Assembly: GCF_910591885.1 (NCBI RefSeq)
Contig: NW_025963555.1
Span: forward strand, 4,712,001 to 4,776,000
Source of the DNA: Bombus terrestris
Taxonomy: Eukaryota > Arthropoda > Insecta > Hymenoptera > Apidae
Direction: 5' to 3'
Length of the DNA stretch: 64,000 nucleotides
Part shown: one piece after another, positions 40,771-55,220 of the stretch
Layout of the letters: each line of letters begins with the position of its first letter
How positions within the stretch are numbered: position 1 is the stretch's first letter
Position numbers and translations under genes: made by a program
Notes under the pieces: generated by a model
What the model was told of the DNA's origin: nothing
Databases searched by the model: none
What the model saw: only the letters and a program-made list of their open reading frames with translations

Positions 40771-43700
40771 CGTTATACGTTATAACGTAGTAGTATATAA
40801 CGTTATACGTTATAACGTAGTAGTACATAACGTTATACGTTACAACGTAGAAGTACATAACGTCATACGTCCTATAGTGATACAATGTAACGTTATAAGT
40901 TATAACGTTGTAGTATACAACGTTATACGTTATAACGTAGTAGTACATAACGTTATACGTTACAACGTAGTAGTACATAACGTCATACGTCCTATAGTGA
41001 TACAATGTAACGTTATACGATATAACGTCGTAGTATATAACGTTATACGCTATAACGTAGTAATACATGACGTCAAACGTCACATAGTGATACAATGTAA
41101 CATTATACGTTATAATGTCGAAGTGCAAAACGTTATACGTCATATAGTAGTACAATATAACGTTATACGTTATAACGTAGTAGTACATAACGTCAAACGT
41201 CACATAGTGATACAATATAACGTTATACGTTATAACGTAGAAGTACATAACGTTATACGTTATAAAGTAGTAGTACATAACGTTATACGTTATAAAGTAG
41301 TAGTACATAACGTTATACGTTACAACGTAGTAGTACATAACGTCATACGTCCTATAGTGATACAATATAACGTTATACGTTATAACGTAGAAGTACAAAA
41401 CGTTACATGTTATTACGCAGTAGTACTTTACGTTATACGTTACTACGTAGTAGTACATAACGTCATACGTCCTATAGTGATACAATGTAACGTTATACGT
41501 TATAATGTAGAAGTACTTAACGTTATACGTTATAACGTAGTAGTACTTAACGTTATACGTTACTGCGTAGTAGTACATAACGTTATACGTCATATAGTGG
41601 TACAATATAACGTTATACGTTATAATGTAGAAGTACAAAACGTTACACGTTATAACGTAGTAGTACATAACGTTATCCGGTATAACCTAATAGTACATAT
41701 CTATATACGTCATATATTGATGCGATATAACGTTATACGTTATAACGTAGTAGTATATAACGTTATACGTTATAACGTAGTAGTACATAACGTTATACGT
41801 TACAACGTAGTAGTACATAACGTCATACGTCCTATAGTGATACAATATAACGTTATACGTTATAACGTAGAAGTACAAAACGTTACATGTTATTACGCAG
41901 TAGTACTTTACGTTATACGTTACTACGTAGTAGTACATAACGTCATACGTCCTATAGTGATACAATGTAACGTTATACGTTATAACGTAGTAGTACTTAA
42001 TGTTATACGTTACTGCGTAGTAGTACATAACGTTATACGTTATAATGTAGAAGTACAAAACGTTATACGTTATAACGTAGTAGTACATAACGTTATCCGG
42101 TATAACGTAATAGTACATATCTATATACGTCATATAGTGATGCAATATAACGTTATACGTTATAACGTAGAAGTACAAAACTTTATACGTTATAACTTAG
42201 TAGTAAATAACGTTATACGTTACAACGTAGTAGTACATAACGTCATACGTCTTATAGAGATACAATGTAACTTTATAAGTTATAACGTAGTAGTATACAA
42301 CGTTATACGTTATAACGTAGTAGTACATAACGTTATACGTTACAACGTAGTAGTACATAACGTCATACGTCCTATAGTGATACAATGTAACGTTATACGT
42401 TATACCGTCGTAGTATATAACGTTATACGTTACAACGTAGTAGTACATAACGCCATACGTCCTATAGTGATACAATGTAACGTTATACGATATAACGTCG
42501 TAGTATATAACGTTATACGCTAAAACGTAGTAGTACATGACGTCAAACGTCACATAGTGATACAATTTAACATTATACGTTATAATGTCGAAGTGCAAAA
42601 CGTTATACGTCATATAGTAGTACAATATAACGTTATACGTTATAACGTAGTAGTACATAACGTCAAACGTCACATAGTGATACAATATAACGTTATACGT
42701 TATAACGTAGAAGTACATAACGTCATTCGTCCTATAGTGATACAATGTAACGTTATACGTTATAACGTAGAAGTATATAACGTTATACGTTATAGCGTAG
42801 TAGTGCATAACGTCAAACGTCACATAGTGATACAATATAACGTTATACGTTATAACGTAGTAGGACATAACGTTATACGTCATATAGTGGTACAATATAA
42901 CGTTATACGTTATAATGTAGAAGTACAAAACGTTATACGTTATAACGTAGTAGTACATAACGTTATCCGGTATAACGTAATAGTACATATCTATATACGT
43001 CATATAGTGATGCAATATAACGTTATACGTTATAACATAGTAGTATATAACGTTATACGTTATAACGTAGTAGTATATAACGTTATACGTTATATCGTAG
43101 TAGTACATAACGTCATTCGTCCTATAGTGATACAATGTAACGTTATACGTTATAACGTAGAAGTATATAACGTTATACGTTATAACGTAGTAGTACATAA
43201 CGTCAAACGTCACATAGTGATACAATGTAACATTATACGTTATAATGTCGAAGTGCAAAACGTTATACGTTACAACGTATTAGTACATAAGGTCATACGT
43301 CCTATAGTGATACAATGTAACATTATACGTTATAATGTAGAAGTGCAAAACGTTATACGTTATAACGTAGTAGTACATAACGTCAAATGGCACATAGTGA
43401 TACAATATAACGTTATACGTTATAACGTAGAAGTACATAACGTTATACGTTATAAAGTAGTAGTACATAACGTTATACGTTACAACGTAGTAGTACATAA
43501 CGTCATACGTCCTATAGTGATACAATGTAACGTTATACGTTATAACGTAGTAGTACATAACGTTATCCGGTATAACGTAATAGTGCATATCTATATACGT
43601 CATGTAGTGATGCAATATAACGTCATACGATATAACGTAGAAGTACATAACGTTATAGATTATAAAGTAGTAGTACATAACGTTATACGTTACAACGTAG

Positions 43701-44585
43701 TAGTACATAACGTTATCCGGTATAACGTAATAGTGCATATCTATATACGTCATACAGTGATGCAATATAACGTTATACGTTATAACGTAGTAGTACACGA
43801 CGTCAGACGTCACATAGTGATACAATGTAACATTATACGTTATAACGTCGTAGTATATAACGTTATACGTTATAACGTAGTAGTACATGACGTCAAACGT
43901 CACATAGTGATACAATGTAACATTATACGTTATAATGTCGAAGTGCAAAACGTTATACGTCATATAGTAGTACAATATAACGTTATACGTTATAACGTAG
44001 TAGTGCATAACGTCAAACGTCACATAGTGATACAATATAACGTTATACGTTATAACGTAGAAGTACATAACGTTATACGTTATAAAGTAGTAGTACATAA
44101 CGTTATACGTTACAACGTAGTAGTACATAACGTTATACGTCCTATAGTGATACAATGTAACGTTATACGTTATAATGTCGAAGTGCAAAACGTTATACGT
44201 TATAACGTAGTAGTACATAACGTCAAACGTCACATAGTGATACAATATAACGTTATACGTTATAACGTAGTAGTACATAACGTTATACGTTATAACGTAG
44301 TAGTACATAACGTTATCCGGTATAACGTAATAGTGCATATCTATATACGTCATATAGTGATGCAATATAACGTCATACGTTATAACGTAGAAGTACATAA
44401 CGTTATACATTATAAAGTAGTAGTACATAACGTTATACGTTACAACGTAGTAGTACATAACGTCAAACGTCACATAGTGATACAATATAACGTTATACGT
44501 TATAACGTAGAAGTACATAACGTTATACGTTATAAAGTAGTAGTACATAACGTTACACGTTACAACGTAGTAGTACATAACGTCA

Positions 44586-45125
44586 TACGTCCTATAGTGA
44601 TACAATGTAACTTTATACGTTATAACGTAGTAGTATATAACGTTATACGTTATAACGTAGTAGTACATAACGTCATTCGTCCTATAGTGATACAATGTAA
44701 CGTTATACGTTATAACGTAGTAGTATATAACGTTATACGTTATAACGTAGTAGTACATAACGTCATACGTCACATAGTGATACAATATAACGTTATACGT
44801 TATAACGTAGAAGTACGTAACGTTATACGTAATAAAGTAGTAGTACATAACGTTATACGTCCTATAGTGATACAATGTAACTTTATACGTTATAACGTAG
44901 TAGTATATAACGTTATACGTTATAACGTAGTAGTACATAACGTCATTCGTCCTATAGTGATACAATGTAACGTTATACGTTATAACGTAGTAGTATATAA
45001 CGTTATACGTTATAACGTAGTAGTACATAACGTCATACGTCACATAGTGATACAATATAACGTTATACGTTATAACGTAGAAGTACGTAACGTTATACGT
45101 TATAAAGTAGTAGTACATAACGTTA
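44586..45125 (+). repeat. 270-bp (9-unit) tandem duplication
   Basis: Bases 44586-44855 are repeated at 44856-45125, and I found one difference (CGTAATAAAG against CGTTATAAAG at 44831 and 45101). The junction unit reads TTATACGTCCTATAG, a hybrid between the TTATACGTTACAACG unit that ends the block and the TCATACGTCCTATAG unit that begins it. The single-copy state survives near 34.77-35.05 kb. The same junction occurs at 53131 and 57781. Confidence 0.87.
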
Positions 45126-45985
45126 TACGTTACAACGTACTAGTACATAACGTCATACGTCCTATAGTGATACAATGTAACGTTATACGTTATGACGTAG
45201 TAGTACATAACGTTATCCGGTATAGCGTAATAGTGCATATCTATATACGTCATATAGTGATGCAATATAACGTCATACGTTATAACGTAGAAGTACAAAA
45301 CGTTACATGTTATTACGTAGTAGTACTTAACGTTATACGTTACTACGTAGTAGTACATAACGTCATACGTCCTATAGTGATACAATGTAACTTTATACGT
45401 TATAACGTAGTAGTATATAACGTTATACGTTATAACGTAGTAGTACATAACGTCATTCGTCCTATAGTGATACAATGTAACGTTATACGTTATAACGTAG
45501 TAGTACATAACGTTATACATCATAAAGTAGTAGTACATAACGTCATACGTCCTATAGTGATACAATGCAACGTTATACGTTATAACGTCGTAGTATATAA
45601 CGTTATACGTTATAACGTCGTAGTATATAACGTTATACGTTATAACGTAGTAGTACATGACGTCAAACGTCACATAGTGATACAATATAACGTTATACGT
45701 TATAACGTAGTAGTACATAACGTCATACGTCCTATAGTGATACAATGTAACGTTATACGATATAACGTCGTAGGATATAACGTTATACGCTATAACGTAG
45801 TAGTACATGACGTCAAACGTCACATAGTGATACAATGTAACATTATACGTTATAATGTCGAAGTGCAAAACGTTATACGTCATATAGTAGTACAATATAA
45901 CGTTATACGTTATAATGTAGAAGTACAAAACGTTATACGTTATAACGTAGTAGTACATAACGTTATACGTTACAACGTAGTAGTA

Positions 45986-47365
45986 CATAACGTCATACGT
46001 CCTATAGTGATACAATGTAACGTTATAAGTTATAACGTAGTAGTATACAACGTTATACGTTATAACGTAGTAGTACATAACGTCAAACGTCACATAGTGA
46101 TACAATATAACGTTATACGTTATAACGTAGAAGTACATAACGTTATACGTCCTATAGTGATACAATGTAACGTTATAAGTTATAACGTAGTAGTATACAA
46201 CGTTATACGTTATAACGTAGTAGTACATAACATTATACGTTATAACGTAGTAGTACATGACGTCAAACGTCACATAGTGATACAATGTAACATTATACGT
46301 TATAATGTCGAAGTGCAAAACGTTATACGTTATAACGTAGTAGTACATAACGTCAAACGTCACATAGTGATACAATATAACGTTATACGTTATAACGTAG
46401 TAGTACATAACGTTATACGTTACAACGTAGTAGTACATAACGTCATCTGTCCTATAGTGATACAATATAACGTTATACGCTATAACGTAGAAGTACAAAA
46501 CGTTATATGTTATTACGTAGTAGTACTTAACGTTATACGTTACTACGTAGTAGTACATAACGTCATACGTCCTATAGTGATACAATGCAACGTTATACGT
46601 TATAACGTCGTAGCATATAACGTTATATGTTATAACGTCGTAGTATATAACGTTATACGTTATAACGTAGTAGTACATGACGTCAAACGTCACATAGTGA
46701 TACAATGTAACATTATACGTTATAATGTAGAAGTGCCAAACGTTATACGTTATAACGTAGTAGTACAGAACGTCAAACGTCACATAGTGATACAATATAA
46801 CGTTATACGTTATAACGTAGTAGTACATAACGTTATACGTCATATAGTGGTACAATATAACGTTATACGTTATAATGTAGAAGTACAAAACGTTATACGT
46901 TATAACGTAGTAGTGCATAACGTTATCCGGTATAACGTAATAGTACATATCTATATACGTCATATAGTGATGCAATATAACGTTATACGTTATAACATAG
47001 TAGTATATAACGTTATACGTTATAACGTAGTAGTACATAACGTTATACGTTACAACGTAGTAGTACATAACGTCATACGTCCTATAGTGATACAATGTAA
47101 CGTTATAAGTTATAACGTAGTAGTATACAACGTTATACGTTATAACGTAGTAGTACATAACGTTATACGTTACAACGTAGTAGTACATAACGTCATACGT
47201 CCTATAGTGGTACAATGTAACGTTATACGTTATAACGTCGTAGTATATAACATTATACGTTATAACGTAGTAGTACATGACGTCAAACGTCACATAGTGA
47301 TACAATGTAACATTATACGTTATAATGTCGAAGTGCAAAACGTTATACGTTATAACGTAGTAGTA
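45986..47365 (+). repeat. 1,380-bp (46-unit) duplication, copy 1
   Basis: This copy is repeated directly at 47366-48745. It is collinear with about 35.9-37.3 kb, where only one copy exists, so the duplication followed the split of the two superblocks. It keeps TAGCATATAACG (46611) and GTGCCAAACG (46733), as do the other superblock copies. Confidence 0.87.
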
Positions 47366-48745
47366 CATAACGTCATACGTCCTATAGTGATACAATGTAA
47401 CGTTATAAGTTATAACGTAGTAGTATACAACGTTATACGTTATAACGTAGTAGTACATAACGTCAAACGTCACATAGTGATACAATATAACGTTATACGT
47501 TATAACGTAGAAGTACATAACGTTATACGTCCTATAGTGATACAATGTAACGTTATAAGTTATAACGTAGTAGTATACAACGTTATACGTTATAACGTAG
47601 TAGTACATAACATTATACGTTATAACGTAGTAGTACATGACGTCAAACGTCACATAGTGATACAATGTAACATTATACGTTATAATGTCGAAGTGCAAAA
47701 CGTTATACGTTATAACGTAGTAGTACATAACGTCAAACGTCACATAGTGATACAATATAACGTTATACGTTATAACGTAGTAGTACATAACGTTATACGT
47801 TACAACGTAGTAGTACATAACGTCATCTGTCCTATAGTGATACAATATAACGTTATACGCTATAACGTAGAAGTACAAAACGTTATATGTTATTACGTAG
47901 TAGTACTTAACGTTATACGTTACTACGTAGTAGTACATAACGTCATACGTCCTATAGTGATACAATGCAACGTTATACGTTATAACGTCGTAGTATATAA
48001 CGTTATATGTTATAACGTCGTAGTATATAACGTTATACGTTATAACGTAGTAGTACATGACGTCAAACGTCACATAGTGATACAATGTAACATTATACGT
48101 TATAATGTAGAAGTGCAAAACGTTATACGTTATAACGTAGTAGTACAGAACGTCAAACGTCACATAGTGATACAATATAACGTTATACGTTATAACGTAG
48201 TAGTACATAACGTTATACGTCATATAGTGGTACAATATAACGTTATACGTTATAATGTAGAAGTACAAAACGTTATACGTTATAACGTAGTAGTACATAA
48301 CGTTATCCGGTATAACGTAATAGTACATATCTATATACGTCATATAGTGATGCAATATAACGTTATACGTTATAACATAGTAGTATATAACGTTATACGT
48401 TATAACGTAGTAGTACATAACGTTATACGTTACAACGTAGTAGTACATAACGTCATACGTCCTATAGTGATACAATGTAACGTTATAAGTTATAACGTAG
48501 TAGTATACAACGTTATACGTTATAACGTAGTAGTACATAACGTTATACGTTACAACGTAGTAGTACATAACGTCATACGTCCTATAGTGGTACAATGTAA
48601 CGTTATACGTTATAACGTCGTAGTATATAACATTATACGTTATAACGTAGTAGTACATGACGTCAAACGTCACATAGTGATACAATGTAACATTATACGT
48701 TATAATGTCGAAGTGCAAAACGTTATACGTTATAACGTAGTAGTA
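47366..48745 (+). repeat. 1,380-bp (46-unit) duplication, copy 2
   Basis: This copy differs from copy 1 at three sites I could see: TAGTAT for TAGCAT near 47994, GTGCAAAACG for GTGCCAAACG near 48116, and GTACATAACG for GTGCATAACG near 48294. The exchange lies in 47354-47365, where the flanks share AACGTAGTAGTACATAACG. Rightward the sequence resumes collinearity with 37.3 kb onward. Confidence 0.87.
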
Positions 48746-50570
48746 CATAACGTCAAACGTCACATAGTGATACAATATAACGTTATACGTTATAACGTAG
48801 TAGTACATAACGTTATACGTTACAACGTAGTAGTACATAACGTCATCTGTCCTATAGTGATACAATATAACGTTATACGCTATAACGTAGAAGTACAAAA
48901 CGTTATATGTTATTACGTAGTAGTACTTAACGTTATACGTTACTACGTAGTAGTACATAACGTCATACGTCCTATAGTGATACAATGTAACGTTATACGT
49001 CATACCGTAGTAGTACTTAACGTTATTCGTTACTGCGTAGTAGTACATAACGTTATACGTCATATAGTGGTACAATATAACGTTATACGTTATAATGTAG
49101 AAGTACAAAACGTTATACGTTATAACGTAGTAGTACATAACGTTATCCGGTATAATGTAATAGTACATATCTATATACGTCATATAGTGATGCAATATAA
49201 CGTTATACGTTATAACGTAGAAGTACAAAACGTTATACGTTATAACGTAGTAGTACTTAACGTTATACGTTACTACGTAGTAGTACATAACGTCATACGT
49301 CCTATAGTGATACAATGTAACGTTATACGTTATACCGTAGAAGTACTTAACGTTATACGTTACTACGTAGTAGTACATAACGTCATACGTCCTATAGTGA
49401 TACAATGTAACGTTATACGTTATACCGTAGTAGTACTTAACGTTATACGTTACTGCGTAGTAGTACATAACGTTATACGTCATATAGTGGTACAATATAA
49501 CGTTATACGTTATAATGTAGAAGTACAAAACGTTATACGTTATAACGTAGTAGTACATAAGGTTATACGTTACAACGTAGTAGTACATAACGTCATACGT
49601 CCTATAGTGATACAATGTAACGTTATACGTTATAACGTCGTAGTATATAACGTTATACGTTATAACGTAGTAGTACATGACGTCAACCGTCACATAGTGA
49701 TACAATGTAACATTATACGTTATAATGTAGAAGTGCAAAACGTTATACGTTATAACGTAGTAGTACATAACGTCAAATGTCACATAGTGATACAATATAA
49801 CGTTATACGTTATAACGTAGTAGTACATAACGTTATACGTAATATAGTGGTACAATATAACGTTATACGTTATAATGTAGAAGTACAAAACGTTATACGT
49901 TATAACGTAGTAGTACATAACGTTATCCGGTATAACGTAATAGTACATATCTATATACGTCATATAGTGATGCGATATAACGTTATACGTTATAACGTAG
50001 TAGTATATAACGTTATACGTTATAACGTAGTAGTACATAACGTTATACGTTACAACGTAGTAGTACATAACGTCATACGTCCTATAGTGATACAATGTAA
50101 CGTTATAAGTTATAACGTAGTAGTATACAACGTTATACGTTATAACGTAGTAGTACATAACGTTATACGTTACAACGTAGTAGTACATAACGTCATACGT
50201 CCTATAGTGATACAATGTAACGTTATACGATGTAACGTCGTAGTATATAACGTTATACGCTATAACGTAGTAGTTCATGACGTCAAACGTCACATAGTGA
50301 TACAATGTAACATTATACGTTATAGTGTCGAAGTGCAAAACGTTATACGTCATATAGTAGTACAATATAACGTTATACGTTATAACGTAGTAGTACATAC
50401 CGTCAAACGTCACATAGTGATACAATATAACGTTATACGTTATAACGTAGAAGTACATAACGTTATACGTTATAAAGTAGTAGTACATAACGTCATTCGT
50501 CCTATAGTGATACAATGTAACGTTATAAGTTATAACGTAGAAGTACAAAACGTTATATGTTACTACGTAG

Positions 50571-53500
50571 TAGTACTTAACGTTATACGTTACTACGTAG
50601 TAGTACATAACGTCATACGTCCTATAGTGATACAATGCAACGTTATACGTTATAACGTCGTAGTATATAACGTTATACGTTACAACGTAGTAGTACATAA
50701 CGTTATCCGGTATAACGTAATAGTACATATCTATATACGTCATATAGTGATGCGATATAACGTTATACGTTATAACGTAGTAGTATATAACGTTATACGT
50801 TATAACGTAGTAGTACATAACGTTATACGTTACAACGTAGTAGTACATATCGTCATACGTCCTATAGTGATACAATGTAACGTTATAAGTTATAACGTAG
50901 TAGTATACAACGTTATACGTTATAACGTAGTAGTACATAACGTTATACGTTACAACGTAGTAGTACATAACGCCATACGTCCTATAGTGATACAATGTAA
51001 CGTTATACGATATAACGTCGTAGTATATAACGTTATACGCTATAACGTAGTAGTAAATGACGTCAAACGTCACATAGTGATACAATGTAACATTATACGT
51101 TATAATGTCGAAGTGCAAAACGTTATACGTCATATAGTAGTACAATATAACGTTATACGTTATAACGTAGTAGTACATAACGTCAAACGTCACATAGTGA
51201 TACAATATAACGTTATACGTTATAACGTAGAAGTACATAACGTTATACGTTATAAAGTAGTAGTACATAACGTTATACGTTACAACGTAGTAGTACATAA
51301 CGTCATACGTCCTATAGTGATACAATGTAACTTTATACGTTATAACGTAGTAGTATATAACGTTATACGTTATATCGTAGTAGTACATAACGTCATTCGT
51401 CCTATAGTGATACAATGTAACGTTATACGTTATAACGTAGAAGTATATAACGTTATACGTTATAACGTAGTAGTACATAACGTCAAACGTCACATAGTGA
51501 TACAATGTAACATTATACGTTATAACGTCGTAGTATATAACGTTATACGTTATAACGTAGTAGTACATGACGTCAAACGTCACATAGTGATACAATGTAA
51601 CATTATACGTTATAATGTAGAAGTGCAAAACGTTATACGTTATAACGTAGTAGTACATAACGTCAAATGGCACATAGTGATACAATATAACGTTATACGT
51701 TATAACGTAGAAGTACATAACGTTATACGTTATAAAGTAGTAGTACATAACGTTATACGTTACAACGTAGTAGTACATAACGTCATACGTCCTATAGTGA
51801 TACAATGTAACGTTATACGTTATAACGTAGTAGTACATAACGTTATCCGGTATAACGTAATAGTGCATATCTATATACGTCATGTAGTGATGCAATATAA
51901 CGTCATACGATATAACGTAGAAGTACATAACGTTATAGATTATAAAGTAGTAGTACATAACGTTATACGTTACAACGTAGTAGTACATAACGTTATCCGG
52001 TATAACGTAATAGTACATATCTATATACGTCATACAGTGATGCAATATAACGTTATACGTTATAACGTAGTAGTACACGACGTCAGACGTCACATAGTGA
52101 TACAATGTAACATTATACGTTATAACGTCGTAGTATATAACGTTATACGTTATAACGTAGTAGTACATGACGTCAAACGTCACATAGTGATACAATGTAA
52201 CATTATACGTTATAATGTCGAAGTGCAAAACGTTATACGTCATATAGTAGTACAATATAACGTTATACGTTATAACGTAGTAGTGCATAACGTCAAACGT
52301 CACATAGTGATACAATATAACGTTATACGTTATAACGTAGAAGTACATAACGTTATACGTTATAAAGTAGTAGTACATAACGTTATACGTTACAACGTAG
52401 TAGTACATAACGTTATAAGTCCTATAGTGATACAATGTAACGTTATACGTTATAATGTCGAAGTGCAAAACGTTATACGTTATAACGTAGTAGTACATAA
52501 CGTCAAACGTCACATAGTGATACAATATAACGTTATACGTTATAACGTAGTAGTACATAACGTTATACGTTATAACGTAGTAGTACATAACGTTATCCGG
52601 TATAACGTAATAGTGCATATCTATATACGTCATATAGTGATGCAATATAACGTCATACGTTATAACGTAGAAGTACATAACGTTATACATTATAAAGTAG
52701 TAGTACATAACGTTATACGTTACAACGTAGTAGTACATAACGTCAAACGTCACATAGTGATACAATATAACGTTATACGTTATAACGTAGAAGTACATAA
52801 CGTTATACGTTATAAAGTAGTAGTACATAACGTTACACGTTACAACGTAGTAGTACATAACGTCATACGTCCTATAGTGATACAATGTAACTTTATACGT
52901 TACAACGTAGTAGTATATAACGTTATACGTTATAACGTAGTAGTACATAACGTCATTCGTCCTATAGTGATACAATGTAACGTTATACGTTATAACGTAG
53001 TAGTATATAACGTTATACGTTATAACGTAGTAGTACATAACGTCATACGTCACATAGTGATACAATATAACGTTATACGTTATAACGTAGAAGTACGTAA
53101 CGTTATACGTTATAAAGTAGTAGTACATAACGTTATACGTCCTATAGTGATACAATGTAACTTTATACGTTATAACGTAGTAGTATATAACGTTATACGT
53201 TATAACGTAGTAGTACATAACGTCATTCGTCCTATAGTGATACAATGTAACGTTATACGTTATAACGTAGTAGTATATAACGTTATACGTTATAACGTAG
53301 TAGTACATAACGTCATACGTCACATAGTGATACAATATAACGTTATACGTTATAACGTAGAAGTACGTAACGTTATACGTTATAAAGTAGTAGTACATAA
53401 CGTTATACGTTACAACGTACTAGTACATAACGTCATACGTCCTATAGTGATACAATGTAACGTTATACGTTATGACGTAGTAGTACATAACGTTATCCGG

Positions 53501-55220
53501 TATAACGTAATAGTGCATATCTATATACGTCATATAGTGATGCAATATAACGTCATACGTTATAACGTAGAAGTACAAAACGTTACATGTTATTGCGTAG
53601 TAGTACTTAACGTTATACGTTACTACGTAGTAGTACATAACGTCATACGTCCTATAGTGATACAATGTAACTTTATACGTTATAACGTAGTAGTATATAA
53701 CGTTATACGTTATAACGTAGTAGTACATAACGTCATTCGTCCTATAGTGATACAATGTAACGTTATACGTTATAACGTAGTAGTACATAACGTTATACAT
53801 CATAAAGTAGTAGTACATAACGTCATACGTCCTATAGTGATACAATGCAACGTTATACGTTATAACGTCGTAGTATATAACGTTATACGTTATAACGTCG
53901 TAGTATATAACGTTATACGTTATAACGTAGTAGTACATGACGTCAAACGTCACATAGTGATACAATATAACGTTATACGTTATAACGTAGAAGTACATAA
54001 CGTTATACGTCCTATAGTGATACAATGTAACGTTATAAGTTATAACGTAGTAGTATACAACGTTATACGTTATAACGTAGTAGTACATAACGTTATACGT
54101 TACAACGTAGTAGTACATAACGTCATTCGTCCTATAGTGATACAATGTAACGTTATACGTTATAACGTAGTAGTACATAACGTTATACATCATAAAGTAG
54201 TAGTACATAACGTCAGACGTCACATAGTGATACAATGTAACATTATACGTTATAACGTCGTAGTATATAACGTTATACGTTATAACGTAGTAGTACATGA
54301 CGTCAAACGTCACATAGTGATACAATGTAACATTATACGTTATAATGTCGAAGTGCAAAACGTTATACGTCATATAGTAGTACAATATAACGTTATACGT
54401 TATAACGTAGTAGTGCATAACGTCAAACGTCACATAGTGATACAATATAACGTTATAAGTTATAACGTAGTAGTATACAACGTTATACGTTATAACGTAG
54501 TAGTACATAACGTTATACGTTACAACGTAGTAGTACATAACGTCATACGTCCTATAGTGATACAATGTAACGTTATAAGTTATAACGTAGTAGTATACAA
54601 CGTTATACGTTATAACGTAGTAGTACATAACGTCAAACGTCACATAGTGATACAATATAACGTTATACGTTATAACGTAGAAGTACATAACGTTATACGT
54701 CCTATAGTGATACAATGTAACGTTATAAGTTATAACGTAGTAGTATACAACGTTATACGTTATAACGTAGTAGTACATAACATTATACGTTATAACGTAG
54801 TAGTACATGACGTCAAACGTCACATAGTGATACAATGTAACATTATACGTTATAATGTCGAAGTGCAAAACGTTATACGTTATAACGTAGTAGTACATAA
54901 CGTCAAACGTCACATAGTGATACAATATAACGTTATACGTTATAACGTAGTAGTACATAACGTTATACGTTACAACGTAGTAGTACATAACGTCATCTGT
55001 CCTATAGTGATACAATATAACGTTATACGCTATAACGTAGAAGTACAAAACGTTATATGTTATTACGTAGTAGTACTTAACGTTATACGTTACTACGTAG
55101 TAGTACATAACGTCATACGTCCTATAGTGATACAATGCAACGTTATACGTTATAACGTCGTAGCATATAACGTTATATGTTATAACGTCGTAGTATATAA
55201 CGTTATACGTTATAACGTAG
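50571..55220 (+). repeat. 4,650-bp (155-unit) tandem duplication, copy 1
   Basis: The block is followed directly by its duplicate at 55221-59870. I compared the copies row by row and found four substitutions, at 52740, 52746, 52754 and 52903. Both copies share otherwise rare variants such as TATTGCGTAG (53592), ATAAGTCCTATAG (52416) and GTCAGACGTC (54213). The block itself joins sequence like 39.1 kb to sequence like 32.6 kb near 50671, so it was already a mosaic when it was copied. Confidence 0.92.

Larger units (their letters stand above)
30739..41360 (+). repeat. Alpha superblock, second copy
   Basis: This stretch is the template-like partner of 41.36-50.67 kb. It is related at offset 10,622 up to about 32.43 kb, 9,812 from about 33.24 kb, 10,082 from about 34.8 kb, 10,080 after the insertion at 36561, and 11,460 from about 37.37 to 39.20 kb. 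It is also collinear with 14.3-20 kb. Markers are AAATGGCAC at 33573 and GTACTAGTA at 35056. The last 1.5 kb is a mosaic of short modules. No gene is visible. Confidence 0.9.
41361..50570 (+). repeat. Alpha superblock, third copy
   Basis: This copy matches 30.74-39.2 kb but differs by three whole-unit changes. There is an 810-bp (27-unit) deletion with its junction near 43055, a 270-bp tandem duplication at 44586-45125, and a 1,380-bp tandem duplication at 45986-48745. It lacks the +2 insertion found at 36561. Markers are AAATGGCAC at 43385 and GTACTAGTA at 45138. No gene or foreign insertion is seen. Confidence 0.9.

Noticed and set aside
45140..53398. Long open frames on the - strand (also 6435-14213, 14655-23696, 36548-41668, 53420-58048 and 58070-62005)
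   Set aside because: They are the complement of the same stop-free register. They end at CTAGTA or CCTAATAG variants that are satellite polymorphisms copied with the blocks. They overlap the + frames codon for codon.
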